From NCBI GenBank assembly GCA_023052935.1, contig CM041295.1, positions 168,880,366-168,944,365 on the forward strand: a stretch of 64,000 nucleotides of DNA. The letters run 5' to 3'. The translations under genes were made by a program, and so were the position numbers. Below the pieces are notes generated by a model. The model saw only the letters and a list, made by a program, of their open reading frames with translations. It was not told where the DNA came from and ran no database searches. This stretch comes from Piezodorus guildinii (Eukaryota > Arthropoda > Insecta > Hemiptera > Pentatomidae). This document shows, in pieces, positions 43,002-54,562 of this stretch. Numbering within the stretch: position 1 is the first letter of the stretch; each line of letters starts with the position of its first letter.

Positions 43002-43036
43002 AATGTAAAACTCATTTCAAAAAGTTAAAACAAAAA

Positions 43037-43046
43037 CAAAAAATCG

Positions 43047-43078
<32 letters not shown>
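43037..43078. repeat. Poly-A tract
   Basis: AATCG followed by about 30 uninterrupted A. Could be the tail of an unrecognised plus-strand retroelement. Confidence 0.7.
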
Positions 43079-43079
<1 letters not shown>

Positions 43080-44514
43080 AGCTGCCTAAAGTTGTGTTGA
43101 AGATGGAGAAGAGTCCCCTTATTAAGCGTAAGGGCTAAGCTCTTCCCGCAAAGTCATTCATTAAGTTGCTTACTTAAACTAAGTTTCATCACTTAAGCCC
43201 AATCATTCGCAAGTGTTGTTAAGCATTCACTCCCACCTTTGATTGTTTGTTTTACAACTAATGAATTTTTCTTGTTTAAATTATACCTTTTTTTTTTAGA
43301 TTTATTTTTTATTAAAACTTTATTGGAAAAATTAGCTGCGATTTCATTTCTTGGTTGACGTGATTCTTTGTTAATCACATTATCATTGAATTTTTTCACA
43401 AATGGAAAATGACTTAAGCTTTGACATCACTCTAATAGGCATTATTGCTGTATTTTTGTTTTACTCGCACATATATTGTTTATTATATTGTATGTAATCC
43501 ATATCTATGTAACAAAATTTATATCAAATCCATTTATTTAGAAAATATAAAGAAATCAAAATTTAATCCGATGTCTTTTTTCAGTCCCTGGGGTATAGAG
43601 ACCCCAAATTATAGAGATCCTGGGGCAAACTCTGCCTCTAAATAGTGGGTACCCGAAAATTGGAGGGGGACCTCATGCTAGGCCTAAATCACCTTCTTGT
43701 ACAGACGTTGACCGCTGAATACTAGAAATATCTATAAATAATTAAACTAAGGTCCTTCATGGATTTTGGAGGTACATTTTTTGTTTTCCCGGGGGGAAAA
43801 AATGCACAAATTCTAACAAGTTAGTTTTCCGTGTTAATTAAGTTTAAAAATTTACTTTAAAATGTAATAATTTTGCTCGTACAAAGGGAATGCATGGCAA
43901 AAAAACACCATGGCTTCCTGCTTACATAAGTAATGAAACGTCACAATATTGCAATGTAAAATATTTTTTTCGTGACGTTGCCAGATCTTGTGCTATTTAC
44001 TATTTCCAACTAATCAACCAATTAGAGCTAATAGATAATAATTTGGAAGCGTTTGTTTTGGAGGAGGGATGGGTAACCCTTTCCAATTGGCGCGAAATCT
44101 TCAACTCCTGGCCACCAACATGACTCACCATTTGGCTGCCGTGCTTTGTTTTCATTTCCCTCTTATTGTTTTCCTCTTTGGTCCTTTCTATACTATGGTG
44201 TACGGGCACCAATTTATCAATGGGTTGTTGCTTTGAGATAGAAATTCCTAGGTTGTGGCTCCAACGATAATCAAGTCCCAAAAGTCTTACTTGGAAAGCG
44301 ATGGAATGTGATGTTGAACAGTGAATTAGAAGATTAAAGGTGTCAAGAGGTCATTCTCAAATAAATTTTTACTTTTTAAATGTAAGAAAGCCATTCAAAT
44401 CGATTAAAACTCACATTAGGCTCTAAATAACGGTTATGCGATATCAAAAAGTCTAATCTATGACTTGAAATGCGATAAATTCGATTTTATAGACACTTAA
44501 AAAGCCTGATACTC
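43079..44514. other. Unassigned DNA
   Basis: GC-richer patch at 43575-43685 (CCTGGGGTATAGAGACCCC). Overlapping short frames at 43890-44281 on both strands have no recognised domain. I cannot call a gene. Confidence 0.4.
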
Positions 44515-44537
44515 ACAGCACACGACTTTCCCTTACC
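44515..44537 (+). repeat. Helentron-like repeat 5' terminus scrap (copy h)
   Basis: CAGCACACGACTTTCCCTTACC matches the family 5' terminus over about 20 bases. It directly abuts the TIR element. Confidence 0.4.
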
Positions 44538-45516
44538 GTAAAATAGGGTGAATAGGAACAGTGGGGTGAATGGGAACAAAATTTCAATATTATTTCAGAG
44601 AAAGCCACTTACTTTACCGTATAGGAATTAATGTATCGGTTGGCCACTCGGTAAAAAATTCAATAATATTGTTTTATTTTGATGGAAGTACTTTGGACTT
44701 ATCAGTTCAACCTGTGGAAAATTGTGCTAGTTACTACGAAATTTTTCTCTCCCGCAAACTTTACTTGTAAGTATGAAACTGTTATCTATATAGCTTATTT
44801 AGTATCTGTTTACTGGTCTTCAAGTTGTCTTCTTGCATAAAATTCATTGCTCAATATATTATTTGCAACAGTTTCTTAGCAACAGATTTTTTAGGTTATG
44901 GCATCCAGATATTCTGGAATGTGGGGAGAATATGAACACAGCTGTTTTCTGTCAGAAGACACATCAGATAAATATTCTTTGCAAGAAGGGGATGCTGAGT
45001 TGGTGTTGTCATGCACATCTGAAGATTAATCTGGATTTGAATCATGATCCACAAATTATGATATTTCAGTTGGCAACATTTAAGTTATTAAAGTATTTGG
45101 AAAAAAACCTGAGAATTTTCGACTCTATGTTTGTAAGGTATTAAAACCTGATGATGGAGGATACATCGGTTTGCTTTAAAAAAGCCCTAGTGAAGTTCCA
45201 TTGATGTTGAAAGAGCGAATCGGATATTTTAAATCTGCCAGATTCTTGGGGTATGTTTCATTTATCAATGGTCTAAGTTCATACATCATTTACTGACATT
45301 TCTTCGTCTTCCTACAGAAGTGTGATGCTTTAGAATTTTTTTAGATTATAAAAAACTTAATTTCTAGAATATAAGTGAATAAAGTGACTTAATTTCTATT
45401 ATAAAAATATTTCATTTAGATAAAGTAATTTAATAAGCATTTTAAACTGTTCTCATTCACCCCACATGTAAATGGATACACAATTACTTTTTCAATGTCG
45501 TTCCTATTTACAGTAA
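44533..45516. mobile_element. Probable TIR DNA transposon with GGGTGAATRGGAACA termini
   Basis: 984 bp. Left end TTACCGTAAAATAGGGTGAA with a direct repeat GTGGGGTGAATGGGAAC. The right end, reverse-complemented, is TTACTGTAAATAGGAACGAC with GTGGGGTGAATGAGAAC about 45 bases inward. So two terminal motifs occur in inverted order at both ends. Interior frames (44570-44770, 44833-45144) do not match a transposase I know. No clear TSD. Confidence 0.5.
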
Positions 45517-46354
45517 TTTTTTATCTTCGAAAACTACTATTCAAAAACACACCCAGTAAATATATTACATACATTATATCGATATCTATTACAGAAGGGA
45601 TATGGACCAAAGATGTGATGTATTGTTTAATTAATTCAGATAAAACCTACATAGATAAGGATGATAGGTTATTTATTTTAATTTGTATGCCCCTAGGTAG
45701 AATAAAGTGGATTTTTTTTTATGAAAGAAAATCAGTTCATAAGACAAATAATTGCAATGATCCAGAGACACGATCTGTATTATTTTATTTTTTTGTTACT
45801 CTCACTGAGAAAGGACATTCCATGCTGATTAATAAAAAAATATTTTTTCATTTATCTTAATTAGATCAAATATTATGGAGTTTTGGCCAATAAATCGCTA
45901 TGTTTCCCACTGTGAAACGAAGATTGATATGTAGGGTAAATTTTCAATATTAAAAAAAAAAATGGAATAATAAAAAACAGTACTTAGAGGCTGGAAGGGG
46001 GGAGCCAATGGACTGGATTGGCCGTTAAAGGGAGCCTCAGAAAGTTTCGGTTCCAATTTGAAAGTTGGAGAGAAGTGACTCGCCCCAAGTTAGGTGGCAA
46101 TTTATGCGTTACTGGTCGTCGAAATGAGTGTTCTTATTGGCACCGCACGGCACGCACTTAAAGGAAACTGCGTGCCCCCGTCCCTCCATCCCTTACAGGT
46201 TCCAACAAAGTCCGTGCCCAATTCTACTCCTAAATAAGGTATTTATTGCCTTTTTTGTGCCCTCACCATCATTTTTCGAGGGAATTAAAATTTTAAACGA
46301 TGAAAAACCTTCACGGTTTTAATTTTTTAAAACAGTATTACTAAGGGAATAAAT
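45517..46354. other. Unassigned, GC-richer at 45990-46200
   Basis: A 121-codon plus frame at 45495-45860 is AT-driven with no motif. The 46000-46200 stretch is GC-richer and unassigned. Confidence 0.4.
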
Positions 46355-46625
46355 GATCAACGCATATACTATTCATCATCATTACCATCCATGGCGCTAC
46401 AACTCGTGTAGAGTCAAGACCTCCTGCAGCTTGGTCCGCCAGTCTTCCATGTTGGTTGCCGGCGCTACCCAATTGCTGATTCCCAAAATGGACCTGGCAT
46501 CCACTGTCACTTTATCAATCTATCGGAGCCGAGCTTTTTCCATAAATCTTTTCATCTAGGACCATCCTATAAATCTGATCCTGGACCATTCTACTTAAAT
46601 GTCCTGCCTACTTTGATCAGCTCTT
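46355..46625 (-). mobile_element. RTE-like LINE 3' end with ATG-repeat tail
   Basis: Minus strand: frameshifted LIKVTVDARSILGISNWVAP and NMEDWRTKLQEVLTLHELVA followed by ATGGATGGTAATGATGATGA. RTE-like ORF2 C-termini of this type end with a W-x-x-x-x-x-EA segment, then a short trinucleotide tail. Plus-strand appearance is the common GGCGCTACAACTCGTGTAGA repeat. Confidence 0.55.
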
Positions 46626-46789
46626 GTAATGTATTATACTATTAGTTTTAGCTAACTCGATAAACATGAGGAAATGGCCCATATGCGGCTCAGAACGGAA
46701 CATACAAATCATTTACCTAATTACTAAAGAAAAACTACAGCTCATGAAGGTTCTTGGGTTGAGTAACTATAGGTTTGTAAAGTTTTAAG

Positions 46790-47000
46790 ATCAACGGCCT
46801 TGCAAGGAGTTGATTAAGTCGATATAACGCTCATCCCCAGATTTCCTTCCACTTTACAGAGGCTGAGTGAGCCCCAGTAAGGTCTACTACCCCAGGGTCA
46901 CCCCACGACTAATATAAAATAAAAATAAAATCATCCTGCAATAGCGGAATACGAGCCCGGGACCGTAGAACAGTAGTATAGCGTCTGCACTGGACCACGC
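46790..47000 (-). mobile_element. SINE2 (tRNA-derived), copy 1
   Basis: Minus strand head has a B box-like GGTCCCGGGCTCGTATTCC and an A box-like TGGTCCAGTGCAGACG. The body on the plus strand includes CAACGGCCTTGCAAGGAGTT, shared with 62378. Differs from SINE1 in both head and body. Confidence 0.6.
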
Positions 47001-48287
47001 CACTTCTTAAAATCATCTCTTGTACGAAAGATTTTTTTCAAATACCCAATATTTATATTTATCCATTTCCTTCTTTCTTATCTACTTTTCTCAGATTTCC
47101 TTTTCTCAGATCTGCCTATTTCATTTTTCACGTTCTCTTTGTTTATTTTGGAATGAGAAGGATAAGTTAAAAGAACAATCGAAAACTGTATAAAGTCGAA
47201 AACGAATGGTTTGTGCATTTGTAAATAAAATTCCTTCAATGAAAAAATCGAGTATGAATCCGGTATTAAATTAAATTATTTCGTATCCATCTCCTCGTTA
47301 CCGGGGTGGTATTGATAATATCACGAAGGGGATGGAAATCAGTTGAATGTTGCCCTCAGGAATATTAATAGAAAGTGATTAGGAAGATAAGGATCACCCT
47401 ATGCTTAATTGTTATGGCTAAACTCAGGAAATCCAATTCGTTACCAACCTGTATCCAAACCATAATCCAATCGAAAAGGTAAAAAAAATAATAAAACCTT
47501 GAGGAATATTTCCCGTCCTTTGGAATATCGCAAGAAAATCTGTAGGGATCATTAGAGTGACACGTGCAACAGGTCACCATTCTTCAATTGAACATTAATG
47601 GTTAGCTGCATTAAGCATTTCATATGAAGATTATATTATTGTAATGAAGGTGTAAACAATAATAATTCTATATATAATATAATTCTGTCGAAAATTAGTT
47701 TTTTTAACGATAACATAATTTTAAAACGGAAGAATGGGCTTTTTTAAATTCTTCCAATATTTATTATGAAATCATCAAGGTTTCAGCTTTCTTCCCCGTT
47801 ATCTTCAAAATCGTTTAGTTGAGAGAGAGAAATTTTTTATTTTATTAATAATAAATAACAAAACAAAACAGTGCTTCCCAAATCAATCAAATGATATATT
47901 GTTATTAATCATAAATATATATATTGTTTTATTTTAGTTGAAATTTTATGAATTTTGTTTACATATATTTATATTTGTATATTTTGCTTACATAAATATT
48001 ACATTTCATGCAATAGTATATAATACAGTGCTATGTTAAATGTTCATGTAAAGGCACAATATAAAAAAATAAATAAAAAAGTGAGAATGCACACTAAATA
48101 ATCAACAGTATCAAAGCAAAACTAAAATTAAGTAAAAATAATAAGTTACGATAAAATATAGAATATAAAAGAAAATGTTTAAATAAAAATAAATAAAACC
48201 TAAATTCAACAAACGCCTATACAGTTGATGATGGATAATCCACAGGGAGTTAAAATTATTACAAAATCATTATTATTTTACATATAC
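47001..48287. other. Unassigned AT-rich DNA
   Basis: No gene or assigned repeat. A weak GAAGAT..CTGAAACC motif lies at 47765-47815 (see findings). Confidence 0.45.
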
Positions 48288-48768
48288 ATTGGGTTGTAAA
48301 ATAAGTCACTAGCGTTCTTAAATATTTCAATTAATCCTCTATGTGCTTATAAAATCATGTTTGCTTACATATTCTAAAAAGGATTACTTTAGGTGCTTTT
48401 ATGTATCAGTTTCAATTTAAGTTTCCTTGTCTGTAAGTAGTATTTTGCTTGCTCAAAATGGAAGAGAAAAAAATATATTTTCTTCATTTAATGATTATTT
48501 TATTTCCGAAAAGGAAAATGCGCTGCACAGGCGGTCAACAAAAGTTTAAGTTTCTATGGCAATGATACCTTAAGAGAAAGGACCGTTCATAAATGCTTTG
48601 TTCGATTCAGAACCGCACATTATGACTTGGAAGACACAAAGCGGACGAGTCGTCCTTCGACTGTTGCAACGTGCAATAAATCAAAATGGGCCATATATAA
48701 ATTATTAAAAATTATTACAAGAATCTACACCAGTGAAATAATGCTACCAACTTAATTTACTACACAAT
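48288..48768 (+). mobile_element. Mariner copy, internally deleted, both TIRs present
   Basis: 481 bp. Left ATTGGGTTGTAAAATAAGTC, right reverse complement ATTGTGTAGTAAATTAAGTT, each followed by a TAGC block. Plus strand encodes transposase N-terminal pieces: MEEKKIYF, then TLRERTVHKCFVRFRTAHYD and LEDTKRTSRPSTV, i.e. the first HTH and linker of mariner transposase. The catalytic region is absent. A non-autonomous deletion derivative. Confidence 0.8.
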
Positions 48769-49974
48769 ATTTAAAATTTCTCGTTATTTCAAAAATTGCA
48801 TATTGGAATTAAAAATAACAATATTACATTAAAAATATGTACATGTTTACTAATCCATTTTCGTTACTTTCTTCATTTAAATTAAACTAAAAATAAACAG
48901 TCCAATGATTTAATTTTAAAAGGAAAGACACTGCTCAAATATTTGTCCCCTCCTGTATTAGGGCTAGAATCATTTAATACATATTTATACACATTCCTTT
49001 GTTTTTATTAATTAGATCAACTTCATATTTGTCGTAATTTGTTTCCCTTGTATTTTAGAAAATATTTAAGACAGAGTAAGAACCCCCAAAACGTTGATAA
49101 ATGATTTTAATAAAAATTTTGTAAGGATTTAAAAAAACAAAAAAAACATTTACTACACCTGGTAGTTATCTTTTCTGATAATTGGAATCCATTCAAGCCG
49201 AAATTGCATGATTAACTAGGTCGGGTTTAAAACAAAAAGATTGATGCTGCCAGGGAAAGGTTATGCTAAATTTTGAGAGTGAACATTGTGTTGTGAAAAT
49301 TATATAAACGTGTTTCAGTAAGATGGTAAAGTTAGGAAAAGAAGAATTTGTTGAGTGTAAACGAGAACGATGATAGTAAACATTGAGAGTTGAGTGCCAA
49401 TTTTTCAGCTGAGCTTACGTTAGCAAACATCCAACTACCATTTGTAAATATTGAGTTGATTCAATTAGAAAATTCAATTTCCTGATAACTATTTAGTAGA
49501 AAAATGTTAAAAAGTTAATAAAAGCTTTAATAAATTTCAAATCCGATGGCGCTACATTAAATTTTTATTTACCTTCCTTTTTTAAATTAAAAAAAAAATC
49601 ATCAAAAGCTTTAAATAAACAAACATAATTATATTGTTTTCTGAAGGATACATTTATTTTAAATTAAATATGAATGTTTACTTACAACAATAACTTAAGA
49701 ATATGCAAGTTTTGTTATTCACCATTTATTCTTACAACTTTGTATGTTAGATTTTTTATTTTATTTTATTACAAACAAGAAATTTGGCATACAATTTAAT
49801 TTGCCATCTGCAATTCCTTCGCAATAAGCAAATTTGTGGACTGCTGAAGCAAATAACATGTATGTTAAATAACATTTATTTTTATACCTTTAGGTTTCCA
49901 AGCGTACCTTTGCATTTACATTACTTATTTGAGGCCAAAAAAGTAATAAACCTGAAAAAATGTATGTAATTCTA
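48769..49974. other. Unassigned AT-rich DNA
   Basis: No gene, TIR or shared repeat recognised in 1.2 kb. Confidence 0.5.
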
Positions 49975-50688
49975 AACAGGGATAGAATCTACATGTCTAT
50001 ATAAAAAACAAATTGATATTACCATTATAAAACCTATATGGACTTATGGGACTGAACTACGGACGTCCACCGAACCATCGAATTCCTCCCGTATCCAATC
50101 CTTCGAAAGATCCTAAACCCTCCCCTTACTTTGTCAATTACAAAATCATTCATAACGACTTGTTTATCCCATTAGTTGCAGTTGCGAACTTCCAACCAAC
50201 TTTTTCTTAACTACTCATCTGCATCTAATACTTACTGAAAATCATCTCAAGTTTTTGACAAGACGATGGCCTCGAGACCTGCTAACTTAATATACATTGA
50301 AGTATTAAAGAGAGTTCTGCCATTTTTTGTTTATTTTTATTTATTTATTTAACGTCACTTTATGCTATTATGGCTAATCGGACGATGCCACACTGGAAGT
50401 CCTGAATTTTGCCTATCCAGGTTTTATTAGGAAAAGGATCTTTAACGAGTATCTGACATCTCACAGGCTCGGGACCTCCTTTTAACGTCCCCTCCGAAGG
50501 ACGGCATAACTAAGGATTTTTTACTCCCATTAAAAAATCCTAGGACCACCTACGGGTTTTGAAACCGTGACCTTTGGCATAGGAGGCTGTTATGCTAACC
50601 ACCCAGCTACAAGTGATCCCATTCTGCCATTGTTCACATTCACTTGATGTATTTTTTGTATTGTTCAGTTGTAAATATCATTATACAT
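49975..50688 (+). mobile_element. Jockey-A LINE 3' end hosting SINE1
   Basis: Plus strand: LYKKQIDITIIKPIWTYGTE, SNSSRIQSFER, FVNYKIIHNDLF, PDNPL-type terminus, CCTCGAGACCTGCTAACTTA and the UTR. The UTR is split by SINE1 (50325-50621) and resumes to GTTGTAAATATCATTATA at 50688. Next to it a fold-back repeat starts. Confidence 0.8.
50325..50621 (-). mobile_element. SINE1 (tRNA-derived), full length, TSD TTCTGCCATT
   Basis: 297 bp, flanked by TTCTGCCATT at 50315-50324 and 50622-50631. Minus strand 5' to 3': GGGATCACTTGTAGCTGGGT with A box (TAGCTGGGTGG), B box region GGTTTCAAAACC, a conserved body (GGTCCCGAGCCTGTGAGATG, CCTAATAAAACCTGGATAGG), and an AAATAAATAAAT tail. Pol III transcription from A/B boxes is the known mode for such SINEs. 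Mobilised by a LINE partner not identified here. Confidence 0.88.
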
Positions 50689-51140
50689 AAAATCTGGTGC
50701 GGGCAACGAACAACTTTCAGTTACCTCGGTTGTTAAAGGAGTTTAAGAAATGTTAAATAATGTTATAGTTAAACAAAGTTTTAAGAAAAATATTCAGTTT
50801 TTTTGGAACCATTTGTTCTAGATTTGTTAACATATGAACAGCAGTATAGATGTATAATAAACCGTTGGAAAGCCACAGATTTCAGAAAAAATATTATCTT
50901 ATACACATAATTGTAAAAATTAATGGAGAGTGATAAAAAACATACAAAACTAACTAATTGTCGTAGATAATAATATAATAAATTATTTAATGAAGCACAC
51001 GTTTCTATCGAATTTTATTAATCCGAATCAATAATTCTTTAAGATTTTTTCATCTCAAGTGTATTTAAAAATTCTTAAATTGATTTTAACATCGAAGGTA
51101 AGTGAAAGTCCTGTGATGTGCGTTTTTTTTTTAGATTTTT
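50689..51140. repeat. Fold-back element with two Helentron-like 5' termini (copy i)
   Basis: Left AAAATCTGGTGCGGGCAACG then CTTTCAGTTACC, right reverse complement AAAAATCT then GGACTTTCACTTACCTTCG: about 60-base inverted termini, about 452 bp total. The interior is AT-rich. Unlike other family members, both ends are the 5' terminus. Confidence 0.7.
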
Positions 51141-51144
51141 TTCT

Positions 51145-51676
51145 TAATAATAAAAGAACACTTACTAGACAAACGGTCAAACTTTCTTCTTAACAACAAA
51201 AGGCTCATCTACATGACTATTATAAGACCAATCAGGACTTACGGAGTAGAGCTATGGGGAACTACTAAACCATCAAATTCTTCCCGCATCCAATCCTTAC
51301 AGTCCAAAATCCTTCGTAAAATCCTCAACGCTCCTTACTTTGTCGCGAATAAACTCATCCATAAAGACCTTTATGTTCCCTATGTTACTGATTTGGCCCG
51401 GACCAGGTATAAATCCTTTCATGACAAACTCCATTCTCACTTTAACCCACTAGTTACAATCCGTTCTTCCTCTTCAATTCCTGATAATCCTCCGAGGCGC
51501 CTGAAAAGGAGATGGTTCCGGGACCTTCTAGTTTAGAATATTTTTAGAGTGCTTCTAATGGCAAGCTTCTCTAGATGCATTTCATGTCATTGTATTATAT
51601 AACTATGACATTTACTTGATGTATTTTTTTTAAACAGTTGTAAATATAATTATAAATGTTTAAAAAAAAAAAAAAA
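51145..51676 (+). mobile_element. Jockey-A LINE 3' end with poly-A tail
   Basis: Plus-strand 107-codon open frame from 51213: TIIRPIRTYGVELWGTTKPS, SLQSKILRKILNAPYFVANK, PDNPPRRLKRRWFRDLLV then TAG. The 3' UTR ends in about 16 A at 51660-51676. No stops within the retained ORF2 end, so a relatively young copy. Jockey-A C-terminus readable in full here. Confidence 0.88.
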
Positions 51677-51973
51677 TACTAAATTATATGGCCTTTTGGT
51701 GAGAGGAGTTGGATTGCTAAGAGAAGCAGTGGAACGTTGAGGGTGAAACTCATCAATCCTCCTTGCCACTTGCAGCTAATTCCTCCGAGGCTGGTCAGCG
51801 TTTGTCCGACATCCTCTCCCCATTTCCCTAGCCATCCCTCCCTCCTTAGACCCCTAATGGAAAGGGCCATCTAGCAATCGGTATCTTCATCATGTTTAAT
51901 ATAAAAATCTCTTGCAGGCAACACACAACTTTCACTAACCTCCGTCGTTAAAATCAATTTAAGAACTACTAAT

Positions 51974-52915
51974 TTTTTTTTTATTGACATACATTACAAT
52001 TTGTTTCTAAATGAACAGTAGTAATAGACCAAATTTAAGGTTAAATTTAACATTAATGTCAAATTACATAAAATATAATATATATATACAAAAAAACAAT
52101 AAAAATAAAACACAAAAACTTATAATTAAGATAAATGCAAAGTGAGAAATAAATTAATATCATACACACAATCATAACCATATACAATATTATACAATAA
52201 TTGAGACCATATATACAATAATATAATAACCATATATAATAATAACCATAATAATATAATAACCATAATAAAATAACCATATACAATAATTGAGATAAAT
52301 GCAAAGTGAGAAATAAATTAACATCATACACACAATCATAACCATATACAATATTTACAATCTGCTCAAGGAACCCCAGACTGGACTTTCTGGAAAAGCG
52401 GAATCAAAGAGATCCCAGCGCCTCTTTCTCAGCCGCGTCACTGGTATGAGCCAGTACATATACATACGGTGCATGAGTGGAGGATCTGGCCAGTGTTAAA
52501 ACTCCAGTATAAACGTTTACAAAACGTTTCACGGCCACTGCCTTTTCAATCTTCGAGGAGGATTGTAGGGACGGGTGGAACTGGATAGGGATTGTGCTAG
52601 AGAGCTAGGATGATGAGTAAGGTTCTGATGAAATTTGGATGGTACCAGGTCTGAGATAAATGGAATATTAAAGTCGTCGTGGAGGGTACAGTTGGTAACA
52701 TTATAAGGAGCATTAACTATTGTTCGAAGGACTTTAGATTGGATGCGTTTGATATAATATTTAGCTGTCACCCACAGTTCGAGTCCTTAGGTCCATATAG
52801 TCCTCAGTATTGACTTATATATATTAGTAATTTTTCGTCAACTGAAAGATTAGATTTTCCGTTTAGTAGTCTATATAGACTTTAGTAGTTATATAACTGG
52901 CCTAATCTACGGTAG
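51974..52915 (-). mobile_element. Jockey-B LINE 3' part nested in copy j
   Basis: Minus strand: T run at 51973, long UTR, ORF2 end KRIQSKVLRTIVNAPYNVTN, DFNIPFISDLVPSKF and PPRRLKRQWP, then ELWVTAK and upstream pieces to about 52915. AAGAACTA occurs at both ends (51961 and 52916) as an approximate TSD. Frameshifts and deletions versus 18116. Confidence 0.85.
52130..52355. repeat. Tandem duplication in Jockey-B 3' UTR
   Basis: GATAAATGCAAAGTGAGAAA..CATACACACAATCATAACCA occurs twice (about 52130-52195 and 52293-52355) around an ATAATAACCAT-rich simple array. Absent from the UTRs at 17859 and 61500. Confidence 0.8.
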
Positions 52916-53690
52916 AAGAACTAATAGATAGAGTTCAAAAAGGTTTGAAGAAATATATTTAGTTTCATTGGAAACACGTGTTTTAGATTAAATAATATAA
53001 CAATATAAAATTGTGGTCTAAAACAATCAGTTAGTTTTATCGGCTGTTCATCACTCTCCATTGCATTTTACATTATTTTGTATAATTTTTCCTAAAACCA
53101 TAAGCTTTCAAAGGTATATTATACATCTATATTCCTGTTTATATCTTTAAAAAGACAAAAATTACATTTAAAAATATGTTTGCTCTTTTCTCCTTTAGTT
53201 TATTATCAAATTCGTTCAACTCGTTTATTTAGCCGTTTTTTTTTTCTCAATGCTTACATAATGATATGGTATTTTTTTTTTTATTAATCTATAAAATTAA
53301 ATATACTTAAGAGTAAGGAATTATAAGATATCGGCATTTAAGACCCGTAGGACCATTTGAATCAGAATTAAACATATAATAGCCCATTAAACTTTACATT
53401 GATATATCGAGTTTAATCAAAATCGGTAAATCCGTTTTTGAAAAAATCGTAAAACTGTGCAAAGGGTATGGTATAAAGTGGCTCTTCTGGTTAGCCAATT
53501 TCAATGAAAAAGTTGATAAATGAATTAAATATGAAATTCCAGTTTCTAACGACTTTTCGTTTTCGTGCTCGACTTACCACAAACACACAGACTTTTTCGC
53601 GGGACCCTAAAACGTGTATTTTCGTAGAAAACTGGAATTCAAAATTTTTCACGATCGTAATACTATATATTTCATAAATGTTAAGTGGAA

Positions 53691-54079
53691 GTAAAAATTG
53701 ATTGATAGGTTCTGTTAGAACGTCGATAGTCACTAAAGCCTATAACGATTACACATAGAAACTAGTTCGAAAGAGAGGAGCTGAGAAAAGTAAATGTGTT
53801 CAATTTGGTTCAGTCCGACATACCTATCTAATTAATGCAAGAATAATTGTAGACAACGTTCTTGAAACTGAGTGAAACGTGATATTTTTTAAATAATTAA
53901 CATTAGAATAAAATATACAAAACATAGAAAATGGTATGCAGGCCCTTAGATTAACTTAAATACATATAAACAAGCTAACAATTAGTAATATAAAATAGAC
54001 ATATGTGAATGAGAAGAAAAAATAAATAAATAAAACAGTACCTAATTTTCAATTATATTGTGACTGAATAGTCCTTAGA
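53691..54079. other. Unassigned AT-rich DNA
   Basis: Nothing recognised. Confidence 0.45.
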
Positions 54080-54500
54080 TGATTAAATTAGCGGATTAAG
54101 GACCGTATGAGAAAAGATCTGTCAAAATGTGCAGGCAGCTCTGTGGGCCCTAGTGTATGTATACAGCTGAAGGCCTGGAGCATCGGCAGAGGATTTGAAT
54201 TTTATAAGGTCGAAAATGTTTGTTGGACGGAGTGATTGGATAACTTAGTAAAGGAATGATGCCAGGAAATACTTGGACGACTGGAAGCGTGCAGCCACCT
54301 TTACTCGCCATAAAATTGGGGGACGGAGGTGTACCTAGAGATCCCAGGAACACAAGAATATTAGAGAGGTAACGAGGAGTTTTCGGGTTTCATACAAGAG
54401 TTCGGGACGAAGAGAATAGAATCGCTTTAAGGCAGGAAAGGTACGATGGGAGATTTCGGAAACAGGTTTCTAGAAGGATAGTTTTTGATCAAAGGTTGGA
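54080..54500 (-). mobile_element. CR1/L2-like LINE ORF2 C-terminal fragment
   Basis: Minus strand homologue of 20490-20990: AAAAGATCTGTCAAAA, ATCGGCAGAGGATTTG, GGAGGTGTACCTAGAGATCC and GGGAGATTTCGGAAACAGG line up in order. Broken by many frameshifts. No UTR. Confidence 0.7.
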
Positions 54501-54562
54501 TAACGAGAGGGAGGTTATAATGTAGGTATCGAGTATTTATGAGTTATACATATAAATATTTG

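Larger units (their letters stand above)
51904..53690 (+). repeat. Helentron-like repeat, near full length with nested Jockey-B (copy j)
   Basis: 5' terminus AAAATCTCTTGCAGGCAACA and CTTTCACTAACC (51904-51960), nested Jockey-B, then AGTTTCATTGGAAACACGTG, TTTTAGATTAAATAATATAA, AAGCTTTCAAAGGTATATTA, the AAGACCCGTAGG block, TAAAGTGGCTCTTCTGG, GCGGGACCCTAAAACGTG and 3' end TTTCATAAATGTTAAGTGGA. About 840 bp without the nested element. Confidence 0.8.

Noticed and set aside
43193..43399. Lys/Asn-rich 68-codon minus frame as a small host gene
   Set aside because: Composition explained by AT bias; no domain, no splice or promoter evidence.
44000..44281. 93-codon minus frame as an exon
   Set aside because: Overlaps a plus frame, no recognisable domain, no supporting splice context I trust.
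45495..45860. 121-codon plus frame
   Set aside because: AT-rich, Ile/Tyr/Lys/Phe biased, no motif.
46900..47000. A tRNA gene
   Set aside because: Box-like sequences present, but no cloverleaf; better explained as a SINE2 head.
50560..50621. A tRNA gene
   Set aside because: A and B boxes belong to the SINE1 head, which has a TSD-bounded body and tail.
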